NCBI GenBank assembly: GCA_018304565.1
Contig: JAGVVX010000059.1
Span: 1 to 5,809, forward strand
DNA: 5,809 nt
From: Candidatus Aenigmatarchaeota archaeon
Lineage (GTDB): Archaea > Aenigmatarchaeota > Aenigmatarchaeia > GW2011-AR5
Reading direction: 5' to 3'
Below are positions 1 to 4,815 of the stretch, piece by piece. A program made the position numbers and the translations under genes. The notes beneath the pieces were generated by a model that had not been told where the DNA came from, did no database searches, and saw only the letters and a program-made list of their open reading frames with translations. Every line of letters begins with the position of its first letter. The stretch's first letter is position 1.

Positions 1-560
1 GATCGGCCCAGTCTGGAATTATTTTGGCGATTGAATCCGCCGTAACCATAGGAGGAAAAAAATCGGAGATTATCGCCACCGGAAAACTCGGCGAGATTGC
101 CAAAGAAGCCGTCAAGAACGTCTCCGCCATCATCATGAAATACTTCGGTGAGGACATCAAAGAAACTCGGGATATTTTTGTCCAATTCCTGCAAACCCAT
201 GATGGAGTTGAAGGTGATTCCGCTTCCATCGCCGTCGCCACCTCCATTATTTCTGCTTTGAAAGAAATCCCCATCAAACAAGAAGTCGCCATGACCGGCT
301 CGCTCTCCGTACGCGGCGAAGTCCTGCCCGTAGGAGGTGTGTCATCCAAAGTAGAAGCCGCTATCGATGCCGGCATCAAAATCATTATCGTTCCCCATTC
401 CAATTTACAAGATATTGTGGTTGAGAAAGCCAAACTAGATCTGGTCAAGATAATTCCCGTAACCACCATCGAAGAAGTTCTCGAACATGCCTTGGACTGG
501 AAGGGCAACGAAAAGCTAAAAGAACACATATTTAATGGAAAGAAAAAAAAAGGGAAATAA
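1..560 (+). CDS. lonB: Archaeal LonB protease, C-terminal proteolytic domain (5' partial)
   Basis: This is the end of an ATP-dependent Lon protease that degrades misfolded and regulatory proteins. The frame is open to the left edge (from base 3), so the TTG at 24 is internal, not a start. Numbering residues from that TTG, the catalytic serine is S66 in the motif EGDSAS and the catalytic lysine is K109 in VGGVSSKVEAAIDAG. The 43-residue spacing is what I recall for archaeal LonB. TGSLSVRGEVLPVGG is a conserved Lon core segment. The AAA+ module and the membrane segments that archaeal LonB carries within it would lie upstream, outside the window. The C-terminus is a lysine-rich tail (NGKKKKGK). 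The next gene starts 81 bp downstream with its own promoter, so lonB probably ends its own transcript. The family call is firm; membrane location is known of the family, not seen here. Confidence 0.95.
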   Translation, partial: SAQSGIILAIESAVTIGGKKSEIIATGKLGEIAKEAVKNVSAIIMKYFGEDIKETRDIFVQFLQTHDGVEGDSASIAVATSIISALKEIPIKQEVAMTGSLSVRGEVLPVGGVSSKVEAAIDAGIKIIIVPHSNLQDIVVEKAKLDLVKIIPVTTIEEVLEHALDWKGNEKLKEHIFNGKKKKGK

Positions 561-610
561 AAAAGCTTACCCATCAAGTTGTTTCGTCTCCCCATTTCCA
601 CAACGAAATC

Positions 611-618
611 TTTTTAAA
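611..618 (+). promoter_or_regulatory. TATA box of the S8e gene
   Basis: TTTTTAAA lies in the lonB-S8e gap, preceded by a purine-rich stretch (ACGAAA) that could serve as a BRE. The box begins 31 bases before the ATG at 642, which puts transcription start at or next to the start codon. No Shine-Dalgarno sequence is visible, so the mRNA is predicted to be leaderless. Confidence 0.65.
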
Positions 619-641
619 GAAACCGCTTAATTACAGAATTC

Positions 642-962
642 ATGGCACGCTCACAATCAAGATCGCAACGAAAAGCCTCCGGTGGAAGATACCATCAGTC
701 CCGAACTAAGAAAAAGACTGAACTGGCCGGATTTCCAGCCAATACCCGCCTCTCGCCTGAAACAAAAGTACGACGCAAAGGCACTTTAGAAGGAAAAACC
801 ACCAAAACCCAAATTCTCAACGTTATTGAAAATGCCGCCAATCCCCATTTAGTTCGTCGAAACATCATTACCAAAGGAGCTATCGTTGAGACAAAATTAG
901 GAAAAGTAAAAGTCACCAGTAGACCAGGACAAGAAGGCATGATTAGCGGGATGTTGGTATAA
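642..962 (+). CDS. rps8e: Small-subunit ribosomal protein S8e
   Basis: A component of the archaeal 30S ribosomal subunit, a family shared by archaea and eukaryotes and absent from bacteria. The N-terminus has the family pattern RKASGGRYH (residues 10-18) followed by a basic stretch. The C-terminal half is strongly conserved: NPHLVRRNIITKGAIVETKL at 67-86, then GKVKVTSRPGQEG. Archaeal S8e proteins are usually about 125-130 residues. This one has 106, and the missing length is in the middle, between the basic N-terminus and the NPHLVRRN block. The protein is otherwise intact, so this looks like lineage-specific trimming rather than a broken gene. The start is supported by the TATA box 31 bases upstream and by the basic MARSQSRSQRK start. 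It follows lonB by 81 bp and is probably transcribed alone. Confidence 0.95.
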   Translation: MARSQSRSQRKASGGRYHQSRTKKKTELAGFPANTRLSPETKVRRKGTLEGKTTKTQILNVIENAANPHLVRRNIITKGAIVETKLGKVKVTSRPGQEGMISGMLV

Positions 963-1091
963 AGAATACATTTTAAGCACATTTATCATTTCTAAAACTG
1001 ACACGATTTTCCCCACTAACCAGCTTATTTCCACTCCTTGTCCAGTGTTCTTAACTCCCCAAAACTAAAAATTTATGACTTTCAACCATTC

Positions 1092-1099
1092 TTATATAA
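1092..1099 (+). promoter_or_regulatory. Upstream TATA box of tandem pair
   Basis: TTATATAA within CTTATATAAAC. The same TATATAAAC core recurs 41 bp downstream at 1133-1141, about four helical turns away on the same face. It would start transcription near 1120. It may be a second promoter for the micro-operon or serve an unrecognised short RNA. Confidence 0.4.
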
Positions 1100-1132
1100 A
1101 CCCACTCACCCACTGGACAACTCCGGCGAGAG

Positions 1133-1140
1133 TATATAAA
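1133..1140 (+). promoter_or_regulatory. TATA box of the micro-operon
   Basis: TATATAAA begins 51 bases before the ATG at 1184, which predicts transcription start near 1160 and a 5' leader of roughly 20-25 bases. That is just enough to include the Shine-Dalgarno sequence at 1170. This is the only well-supported led transcript in the window. A bacterial reading (TGGACA at 1114-1119 plus TATAAA at 1135-1140, 15-bp spacer) is possible but the spacing is poor. Confidence 0.6.
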
Positions 1141-1169
1141 CTACTTCTTCCATCCTAAAACCATCAACC

Positions 1170-1179
1170 AGGAGGTGAT
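1170..1179 (+). promoter_or_regulatory. Full-length Shine-Dalgarno sequence
   Basis: AGGAGGTGAT is a complete match to the complement of the conserved 16S rRNA 3' end. Its GGAGG core sits 8 bases before the ATG at 1184. It fixes the start of the 42-codon ORF and is strong evidence that this short frame is translated. Confidence 0.85.
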
Positions 1180-1183
1180 AGCC

Positions 1184-1312
1184 ATGATTGATTTAACCAC
1201 CAGAACCATAAAAAGATTATTTGAGCAGCAAGTCATGAAAATGACTACCGAAACTATCCGGCCCCGGGAAGAATCCTTCGACTACCAGCTCAGCGGGGGG
1301 TGGTTGCGATGA
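1184..1312 (+). CDS. Micro-ORF A, 42 aa, unknown function
   Basis: A 42-residue frame beginning MIDLTTRTIKRLFEQQVMK and ending with SGGWLR, found by translating downstream of the strong Shine-Dalgarno sequence. I recognise no family. The N-terminal half can form a basic amphipathic helix (about residues 5-20), with no signal peptide or membrane segment. The case for coding rests on context: TATA box, perfect ribosome binding site, a TGA stop that overlaps the ATG of the next ORF (ATGA), and a terminator after that second ORF. Such coupling suggests that A and B are made together and may act together. A two-component pair, phage-derived small proteins or a leader peptide are all possible, and I cannot choose among them. 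Confidence 0.65.
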   Translation: MIDLTTRTIKRLFEQQVMKMTTETIRPREESFDYQLSGGWLR

Positions 1313-1431
1313 ACGTCACCGACCGAGTCATTTACCTGCTGCAGACCTATGACGACTACCAGCGCTATCTCCCTTTAGGATTAAGAGAAAGGCAAACTTT
1401 CATTGATGACTTTTCGATGGCTTCAGTATAA
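1309..1431 (+). CDS. Micro-ORF B, 40 aa, translationally coupled to A
   Basis: The ATG overlaps the stop of ORF A in the tetranucleotide ATGA, a classic termination-reinitiation arrangement. The 40-residue product begins MNVTDRVIYLLQTYDDYQRY and continues LPLGLRERQTFIDDFSM. It is mostly helical in character, with a tyrosine/aspartate-rich centre (YDDYQRY, residues 14-20), no cysteines and no membrane segment. I recognise no family; the short VIYLLQTYDDYQ segment recalls small phage-type regulators, but too weakly to name one. The hairpin terminator starts 25 bp after the TAA. Its codons (CTG, CAG, ACC, GAC, CGC) are somewhat more GC-rich than those of the AT-rich orphan gene that follows. Confidence 0.6.
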   Translation: MNVTDRVIYLLQTYDDYQRYLPLGLRERQTFIDDFSMASV

Positions 1432-1456
1432 ACTACCTCAACGAAACACCCCTATG

Positions 1457-1498
1457 CCCTATCCCCCTGGCTGCCATGGCTGGGGGAAAGGGATTTTT
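1457..1498 (+). terminator. Hairpin plus T-run terminator of the micro-operon
   Basis: CCCTATCCCCC (1457-1467) pairs with GGGGGAAAGGG (1482-1492). The 11-position stem has a single A-A mismatch and a 14-base loop, and is followed by ATTTTT (1493-1498). On this strand it has the form of a bacterial Rho-independent terminator; on the other strand no T-run follows. Archaeal terminators are usually plain oligo-T tracts, so the GC-rich hairpin is noteworthy. Confidence 0.7.
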
Positions 1499-1542
1499 AC
1501 AAAAACAATGACCAGAGAAAGTATACTTTCAATATAGAAATT

Positions 1543-1550
1543 CTTATAAG
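1543..1550 (+). promoter_or_regulatory. TATA box of the orphan gene
   Basis: CTTATAAG begins 30 bases before the GTG at 1573, the spacing seen at the other leaderless genes here. It is the main reason for preferring GTG 1573 over GTG 1552, which lies only two bases past the box and could not be on a transcript made from it. Confidence 0.5.
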
Positions 1551-1572
1551 TGTGTGCATACTAAGATATTAT

Positions 1573-2013
1573 GTGGGTCTAACCAGAAATTTGCAATATG
1601 AAGCAGAACTCTTCGCAGCTAGTTCTAGATTACAATCAGTTGCAACTGGATTAAATGCGATCATAGTTGGGCAACAGATTGATGTTGGAGAACAAGAACA
1701 TTTTGAATGGGCAGGAAGTCTTATGGGTCAAATGGACTGGCATTCTGACCATTATCACCAAAAAGAACATCCAGAATTAGGTGTAATAGCAACACGATTA
1801 AGACCTAATTTCTACGGCACTTTATGCCGGCTCAGAATTCCATTCAATACAACATTTTCGGAAGGACTTTATGAAACACTAAAATCCAGGGGGGAAAAAG
1901 TTAAGTTAGGAACAGAAGAACTAATACAAGCTCATCAAGTAGTTCAATCCCTAGCAACAGACACTTTAACAAAACTGCGCTATGCACACGGAAGGGCACA
2001 GTTTATTTTGTGA
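1573..2013 (+). CDS. Orphan protein, C-terminus rewritten by an inserted element
   Basis: I recognise no family. From GTG 1573 the product has 146 residues; the frame extends to GTG 1552 (153 residues), but that start is too close to the TATA box. It is soluble-looking, with no signal peptide or membrane segment. A histidine-rich stretch, WHSDHYHQKEH at residues 56-66, could bind metal, though that is only a suggestion. The C-terminal third is helical. The last codons are not native. The mobile element at 1994-2210 enters after the codons for HG, and the end AQFIL plus its TGA stop come from the element's left terminus. Joining the flanks across one copy of the target duplication restores HGREYI followed by TAA at 2228. 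Only about the last three residues were replaced, so the protein may still work. The gene is AT-rich. Confidence 0.6.
   Translation: MGLTRNLQYEAELFAASSRLQSVATGLNAIIVGQQIDVGEQEHFEWAGSLMGQMDWHSDHYHQKEHPELGVIATRLRPNFYGTLCRLRIPFNTTFSEGLYETLKSRGEKVKLGTEELIQAHQVVQSLATDTLTKLRYAHGRAQFIL
1987..1994 (+). repeat. Left copy of 8-bp target duplication
   Basis: CACGGAAG, identical to 2210-2217. The two copies abut the 9-bp perfect terminal inverted repeats GGCACAGTT / AACTGTGCC. If the terminal G/C pair is counted in the repeats instead, the duplication is ACGGAA (6 bp). Confidence 0.8.
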
Positions 2014-2210
2014 GTGATTTTTGCATTTACGCCGCCGCCTAGGTCAAGAGGCGAGCCGAGAACTACCTTTGCTTGCACGAAATTATTGATGCAACTCCAC
2101 GATTAACGAAGCTAAAATTCAGCAAAATTTAGGGTGAGGTTGGCACGAGGCGAGCGACCAAGGTGGCGTAAATGCTTCTTGCGAAATCACTCACTTTTCG
2201 AACTGTGCCC
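1994..2210. mobile_element. MITE-like non-autonomous transposable element
   Basis: Perfect terminal inverted repeats GGGCACAGTT (1994-2003) and AACTGTGCCC (2201-2210) are flanked by direct repeats CACGGAAG. Inside, two more inverted blocks keep the same order on both arms: GTGAGTGATTT (2010-2020, complement at 2184-2194) and GCATTTACGCC (2023-2033, complement at 2165-2175). The six bases between the first two blocks differ (TATTTT against CGAAAA) while their length is conserved. GAGGCGAGC occurs as a direct repeat at 2048-2056 and 2147-2155, and a small AT-rich hairpin lies near 2112-2132. I see no transposase frame, so any movement would need a transposase from elsewhere. Eight-base duplications occur in several families (for example ISL3, IS1595, IS66, IS6); I cannot assign one. 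The insertion lies at the 3' end of the orphan gene. Confidence 0.8.
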
Positions 2211-2217
2211 ACGGAAG
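2210..2217 (+). repeat. Right copy of 8-bp target duplication
   Basis: CACGGAAG, identical to 1987-1994. Downstream of it lies the remnant of the interrupted frame (AGAGAGTATATTTAA), whose TAA at 2228-2230 would be the original stop of the orphan gene. Confidence 0.8.
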
Positions 2218-2236
2218 AGAGTATATTTAAGAAAAA

Positions 2237-2323
2237 ATGAAAATGTCTCTGGAAATTAACAAATTGATAATTCAAGCTTTAAGTGAAGATGGACTTTTTT
2301 CTAACAAAAATGGCCAAAAATAG
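2237..2323 (+). CDS. Possible 28-aa ORF, doubtful
   Basis: ATG at 2237 opens a 28-codon frame (MKMSLEINKLIIQALSEDGL...) ending at TAG 2321. It overlaps the following 49-codon ORF by 14 bases. There is no Shine-Dalgarno sequence, and the TATA-like TATATTTAAG (2222-2231) is too close for a leaderless start here. One base fewer in the A-run at 2305-2310 would join this frame to the next and give a protein of about 73 residues. It could therefore be the frameshifted 5' part of that gene, or simply noise containing its promoter. Confidence 0.25.
   Translation: MKMSLEINKLIIQALSEDGLFSNKNGQK
2277..2284 (+). promoter_or_regulatory. Candidate TATA box of the 49-aa gene
   Basis: CTTTAAGT begins 33 bases before the ATG at 2310, at the upper end of the spacing seen in this window. 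It is a weaker match than the others. Confidence 0.35.
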
Positions 2324-2459
2324 AGAACAAATTAAAAAAGAATTAAAAGAACAAAATGAGTTTCTTCACTCTATGTTACGCTCTTTGGAAGACATTAAAA
2401 AAGGCCGGATCAAAACATTTGAGTTTAGTAAAAGCACTTCTCCCAAAAAGCTTAAATAG
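2310..2459 (+). CDS. Small charged helical protein, 49 aa, antitoxin-like
   Basis: Starts at ATG 2310 and ends at TAG 2457. The product begins MAKNREQIKKELKEQNEFLH and continues with the segment LEDIKKGRIKTFEFSK. The first 30 residues should form one long charged helix rich in lysine and glutamate, followed by a short basic tail. Small proteins ending in a DIKxGRI-type motif are common in archaea and often lie in toxin-antitoxin-like contexts; I base this on general recollection and see no toxin partner in the window. The gene ends 20 bp before the next start, and the TATA box of that gene overlaps its last codons, so the two are likely transcribed separately. Coding is supported by the leaderless-type promoter and coherent amino-acid content. 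The function is unknown. Confidence 0.55.
   Translation: MAKNREQIKKELKEQNEFLHSMLRSLEDIKKGRIKTFEFSKSTSPKKLK
2451..2458 (+). promoter_or_regulatory. TATA box of the 92-aa gene
   Basis: CTTAAATA begins 29 bases before the ATG at 2480 and overlaps the last codons of the preceding small gene. No Shine-Dalgarno sequence is present, so a leaderless mRNA is predicted. Confidence 0.55.
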
Positions 2460-2479
2460 TTTTTCACCATACAACTTCT

Positions 2480-2758
2480 ATGGATAAAGAATCTCTGGAA
2501 GATCGTCTTTTCACTGAGCGTATGAAGCAAGGATCAGATGTGCTTGTCATTGACGCAAGACTCGCTGCCCTCTGTGAAATGTATCAAATCGCATTGAAAG
2601 AAAAACATAAAAGAGAAGAACCCTACCGTCAACAGCAAAGAGAGAGAACCGCACGTCGTTTGTATTGGATAACACATCCTCATGCCTATGAACGATTACA
2701 AACTATGCAAGCGAAACTAGAAGACATAAAAAGGAGACTCGAGAATATTGGATATTAG
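2480..2758 (+). CDS. Basic helical protein, 92 aa, unknown function
   Basis: I recognise no family. The product is predicted to be nearly all helical and highly charged. An acidic/mixed N-terminus (MDKESLEDRLFTERMKQ) leads to a hydrophobic segment around VLVIDARLAALCEMYQIALK (residues 21-40). A very basic centre follows (KEKHKREEPYRQQQRERTARR, about 40-60), then YWITHPHAYERL and a C-terminal helix with heptad-like spacing (MQAKLEDIKRRLENI). The basic centre could contact nucleic acid and the last helix could form a coiled coil; both are inferences from composition. There is no membrane segment, signal peptide or cysteine cluster. The TATA box 29 bases upstream supports the start and suggests a separate leaderless transcript. 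The next gene follows after 55 bp with its own promoter. Confidence 0.75.
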   Translation: MDKESLEDRLFTERMKQGSDVLVIDARLAALCEMYQIALKEKHKREEPYRQQQRERTARRLYWITHPHAYERLQTMQAKLEDIKRRLENIGY

Positions 2759-2783
2759 CCTTGAATTTTCTTGTCTCATAAAA

Positions 2784-2791
2784 TATATAAA
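2784..2791 (+). promoter_or_regulatory. TATA box of the Sua5/YrdC gene
   Basis: TATATAAA, an excellent archaeal TATA box, begins 30 bases before the ATG at 2814. There is no Shine-Dalgarno sequence, so the transcript should be leaderless. Confidence 0.7.
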
Positions 2792-2813
2792 TAATCCACT
2801 TTCTGAGTAATAG

Positions 2814-3380
2814 ATGGAAGTCCTAACCCGGCGAGAATTTAAACTACGCTCCAAAGAAATTCTACAAAAGATAAGACAGGGAGTAATCTTCATCCATCCC
2901 AGTGATACTATCTACGGCTTGGGATGTGATGCCACCAACGCCAAAGCCATATCAACGATAAGGCAACTCAAAGACAGGCCCGCCACTCCCTTATCCATCT
3001 GGGTTCCATCGATAGATTGGATTCAGAAAAACTGCCAGATTAATGCCCAGGCAGAAACCGCTCTGGCCAAACTCCCCGGCCCTTACACCCTTATTCTAAA
3101 ATTGAAACACAAATCCAGTGTTCCTGACCGGCTCACCACCGGAAGAGACACCATCGGCATCCGGTACCCCGATCATTGGTTCAGCACCTACATCCAAGAA
3201 CTAGGCATCCCCATTGTCACCACCTCCGCCAACAAGCATGGAAAACCATTCATGACCTCTCTGGAGAACCTTGACCCAGAGATTGAACGTGGTGTAGAAT
3301 TCATGATTTACGAAGGGCCCAAAGAAGGAAAGCCCTCTAAGATTATTGATGTGGTGGAAGGAAAGACAATTGAGAGATAA
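2814..3380 (+). CDS. L-threonylcarbamoyladenylate synthase (Sua5/YrdC family)
   Basis: Makes threonylcarbamoyl-AMP from threonine, bicarbonate and ATP, the first step of the t6A37 modification of ANN-decoding tRNAs; the Kae1/KEOPS complex then transfers the group to tRNA. The 188 residues form a single YrdC domain. Visible motifs are HPSDTIYGLGCDA (28-40), the K-x-R pair K53/R55 in LKDRP, PGPYTLILK (88-96), IGIRYPD (114-120) and TSAN (137-140). These match the KxR...SxN signature. The length is like bacterial TsaC/YrdC; the extra C-terminal Sua5 domain found in many archaea is absent, and the frame stops cleanly after TIER. The related YciO subgroup is an alternative that sequence reading alone cannot exclude. 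The gene stands alone on the plus strand and converges with the minus-strand gene ending at 3433. Confidence 0.9.
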   Translation: MEVLTRREFKLRSKEILQKIRQGVIFIHPSDTIYGLGCDATNAKAISTIRQLKDRPATPLSIWVPSIDWIQKNCQINAQAETALAKLPGPYTLILKLKHKSSVPDRLTTGRDTIGIRYPDHWFSTYIQELGIPIVTTSANKHGKPFMTSLENLDPEIERGVEFMIYEGPKEGKPSKIIDVVEGKTIER

Positions 3381-3432
3381 AACCGCACTAAAATAAATGG
3401 AAAACGATGGTAAATACAATATAAAACCCTTC
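3381..3432. other. Convergent intergenic spacer
   Basis: A 52-bp AT-rich gap between two convergent stop codons. Read on the minus strand it carries several short T-rich stretches that could end the membrane-protein transcript; on the plus strand no T-run follows the Sua5/YrdC stop. There is no hairpin of note. Confidence 0.4.
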
Positions 3433-3792
3433 TCATTCATCCACATCAAACTTTCCTGCCCGGGAAGACTTCACTACTCGCGAACGCACTCCTTCGTACA
3501 CTAATGAAGCAACATTGCCCACAACAACTGAAAGAAAAACTTTCTGCAGAGTTTCCCCATCGCCTCCTGCTAATGCCTGCCCACCGCCTACGGTAGAAAT
3601 GAGTGTCCCCATAAAGCCAGTCATCTGGCCTAAATCAAAACAAAGATCAGCTAACTCAAAGGCATTTCCTTTCCGTCCCATAGCATTCCCCATCTCTTCT
3701 TGAAACCTCTCGACAGTTGATGCAGCGTAAAAGAAAGGCAAGCCTGTCACAAAAGGAATAATGGCATAATCAATCATATAGCGCACTTTCAT
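3433..3792 (-). CDS. Small integral membrane protein, 119 aa, unknown function
   Basis: I recognise no family. Three hydrophobic segments are visible: residues about 8-25 (YAIIPFVTGLPFFYAAS), 56-75 (glycine-rich, QMTGFMGTLISTVGGGQA) and 84-100 (KVFLSVVVGNVASLVYE). Between the first two lies a polar loop (ERFQEEMGNAMGRKGNAFEL), and the C-terminal tail is basic then acidic (RSRVVKSSRAGKFDVDE). Two or three membrane passes are likely. Its ATG overlaps the TGA of the upstream methyltransferase gene in an ATGA, so the two are probably co-transcribed and translationally coupled; no separate promoter is evident. The pairing says little about function, because a membrane protein has no obvious role in RNA methylation. 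Confidence 0.8.
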   Translation of the reverse strand: MKVRYMIDYAIIPFVTGLPFFYAASTVERFQEEMGNAMGRKGNAFELADLCFDLGQMTGFMGTLISTVGGGQALAGGDGETLQKVFLSVVVGNVASLVYEGVRSRVVKSSRAGKFDVDE

Positions 3793-4739
3793 GCTCTCTT
3801 TCGGATCTTCACCACAAAGAACCCCTCTGTGTCATTATCCTGCGGCCAAATGCGTAACGCTTGCTTAATGGATGGATCATATTTTATTCCGGCAAATTCC
3901 AATACCGGTGAACCCGTCTTCAATCCTTTTAATACCACTGGAACCACCGCAGCATCTGGATACTTCTTCAATAAATAATCGACTACCCCCTCATTTTCCT
4001 CCGGCTCCAAAGTACAAGTAGAATACACTAAGACCCCTCCTGGCTTTAAATTCAGATAGGCCCGTTCAATCAACTGCTTCTGCTGTCGCGACAATGAAGC
4101 AATCATCCCCTGATTCCAATCGTGAATGGTATGCAAACTCTTTCGAATCGTCCCCGTCCCGCTGCAAGGAGCATCCAGCAATATCTTATCAAATTGAAAG
4201 TCACGAAAGCCATTCCCATGCATCAGCGTAATCAACACATTGGTCAGTCCACTCCGCTGCACATTGATTCCCAAGGCTTGCAGGCGATTTCCCTTAAAAT
4301 CATTGGCAATAACTAAACCTCGATTTTCCATCATCGCTCCCATCTGGGTCGTTTTACTTCCAGGAGCTGCGCACATATCTAATACTATATCCCCCGGCAC
4401 GGGATTGAGCACCACCGGAGGAATCATCGATGCCGCTTCCTGCACATAGACATACCCTAACTGATGTTCCAACAAATGCCCCACATCCCGTCGATCAGGG
4501 TGAGAAATCCAAAATCCCTCTTTGCACCAGGGAATGGGCTCCAGTTTCCACCCTTTTGATTCGATGCTTTTTTTCACGTCCTTGACCGTGCCCAGAAGAG
4601 TATTGACACGGATGCTGCGGCGGAGGAAGCAAAGGGAGTATCTCCTGAATTCCTCCCAGTTGGTGAGCTGGGAATAACGTTCTATGAAACCTTTCTTAAA
4701 AACAAACTCTTCTGTTCCTGGAATAGGGACTGGTTCCAT
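3789..4739 (-). CDS. NOL1/NOP2/Sun-family RNA m5C methyltransferase
   Basis: Transfers a methyl group from S-adenosylmethionine to C5 of cytosine in tRNA or rRNA. The 316 residues comprise an N-terminal RNA-binding part (SIRVNTL at 42-48, family motif N1) and a Rossmann-fold methyltransferase domain. The SAM-binding motif I is DMCAAPGSKT (121-130). Motif IV is LLDAPCSGTG (187-196), with C192 as the product-release cysteine. Motif VI is VYSTCTLEPEENE (238-250), with C242 as the nucleophile. Both catalytic cysteines are present. There is no PUA domain, and the length resembles the short archaeal tRNA enzymes (aTrm4/PH1374-like), so tRNA is the likeliest substrate, though this is inference. The start is supported by a TATA box 29 bases upstream. 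The gene diverges from the malate dehydrogenase gene and overlaps the downstream membrane-protein gene by four bases. Confidence 0.93.
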   Translation of the reverse strand: MEPVPIPGTEEFVFKKGFIERYSQLTNWEEFRRYSLCFLRRSIRVNTLLGTVKDVKKSIESKGWKLEPIPWCKEGFWISHPDRRDVGHLLEHQLGYVYVQEAASMIPPVVLNPVPGDIVLDMCAAPGSKTTQMGAMMENRGLVIANDFKGNRLQALGINVQRSGLTNVLITLMHGNGFRDFQFDKILLDAPCSGTGTIRKSLHTIHDWNQGMIASLSRQQKQLIERAYLNLKPGGVLVYSTCTLEPEENEGVVDYLLKKYPDAAVVPVVLKGLKTGSPVLEFAGIKYDPSIKQALRIWPQDNDTEGFFVVKIRKRA

Positions 4740-4760
4740 GACACATCATAAAACCACGAT

Positions 4761-4768
4761 ATTTATAA
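4761..4768 (-). promoter_or_regulatory. TATA box of the m5C methyltransferase operon
   Basis: Read on the minus strand this is TTATAAAT, beginning 29 bases before the ATG at 4739. There is no Shine-Dalgarno sequence between box and start. A GGAG on the minus strand (near 4773-4776) lies upstream of the box and is irrelevant. Confidence 0.6.
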
Positions 4769-4783
4769 TGCTTCTCCTGAAAA

Positions 4784-4791
4784 CTTAAAAA
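4784..4791 (+). promoter_or_regulatory. TATA box of the malate dehydrogenase gene
   Basis: CTTAAAAA begins 32 bases before the ATG at 4816, predicting a leader of zero to a few bases. AAGGAAG at 4805-4811 resembles a weak Shine-Dalgarno sequence but would lie at or upstream of the predicted transcription start. The box is only 15 bp from the divergent one at 4761-4768. Confidence 0.5.
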
Positions 4792-4815
4792 GAGAGCCCA
4801 TCCTAAGGAAGAAAC

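Larger units (their letters stand above)
963..1183. other. Intergenic region with tandem TATA boxes
   Basis: I see no convincing gene, tRNA or box C/D RNA between the S8e stop and the micro-operon. The stretch is AT-rich with short T-runs after S8e (972-975 and about 1007-1010), which may end that transcript. It also holds the two TATA boxes of the next unit, listed separately. Confidence 0.5.

Noticed and set aside
24..26. TTG as the start of the Lon-family gene
   Set aside because: The frame stays open and Lon-like to the window edge (SAQSGII precedes it), and the ATPase module must lie upstream; this is a 5'-truncated gene, not a short one.
695..982. Minus-strand 95-codon frame opposite S8e
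   Set aside because: Antisense to a clearly conserved ribosomal protein, with no promoter of its own.
1114..1140. Sigma70-type promoter (TGGACA, 15 bp, TATAAA) for the micro-operon
   Set aside because: The spacer is short and the -35 match imperfect, while the same bases give a good archaeal TATA box at a sensible distance.
1994..2210. Structured non-coding RNA or riboswitch instead of a mobile element
   Set aside because: The arms could fold as RNA, but the flanking 8-bp duplication and the restored reading frame on excision are better explained by insertion.
2480..2758. The 92-aa gene as the toxin partner of the antitoxin-like 49-aa gene
   Set aside because: Its size fits, but it shows no RelE/ParE, PIN or HEPN motif and appears to have its own promoter overlapping the end of the upstream gene.
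3201..3449. Minus-strand 82-codon frame across the end of the Sua5/YrdC gene
   Set aside because: It lies antisense to conserved YrdC sequence including the TSAN motif and resembles no protein; it is a shadow frame.
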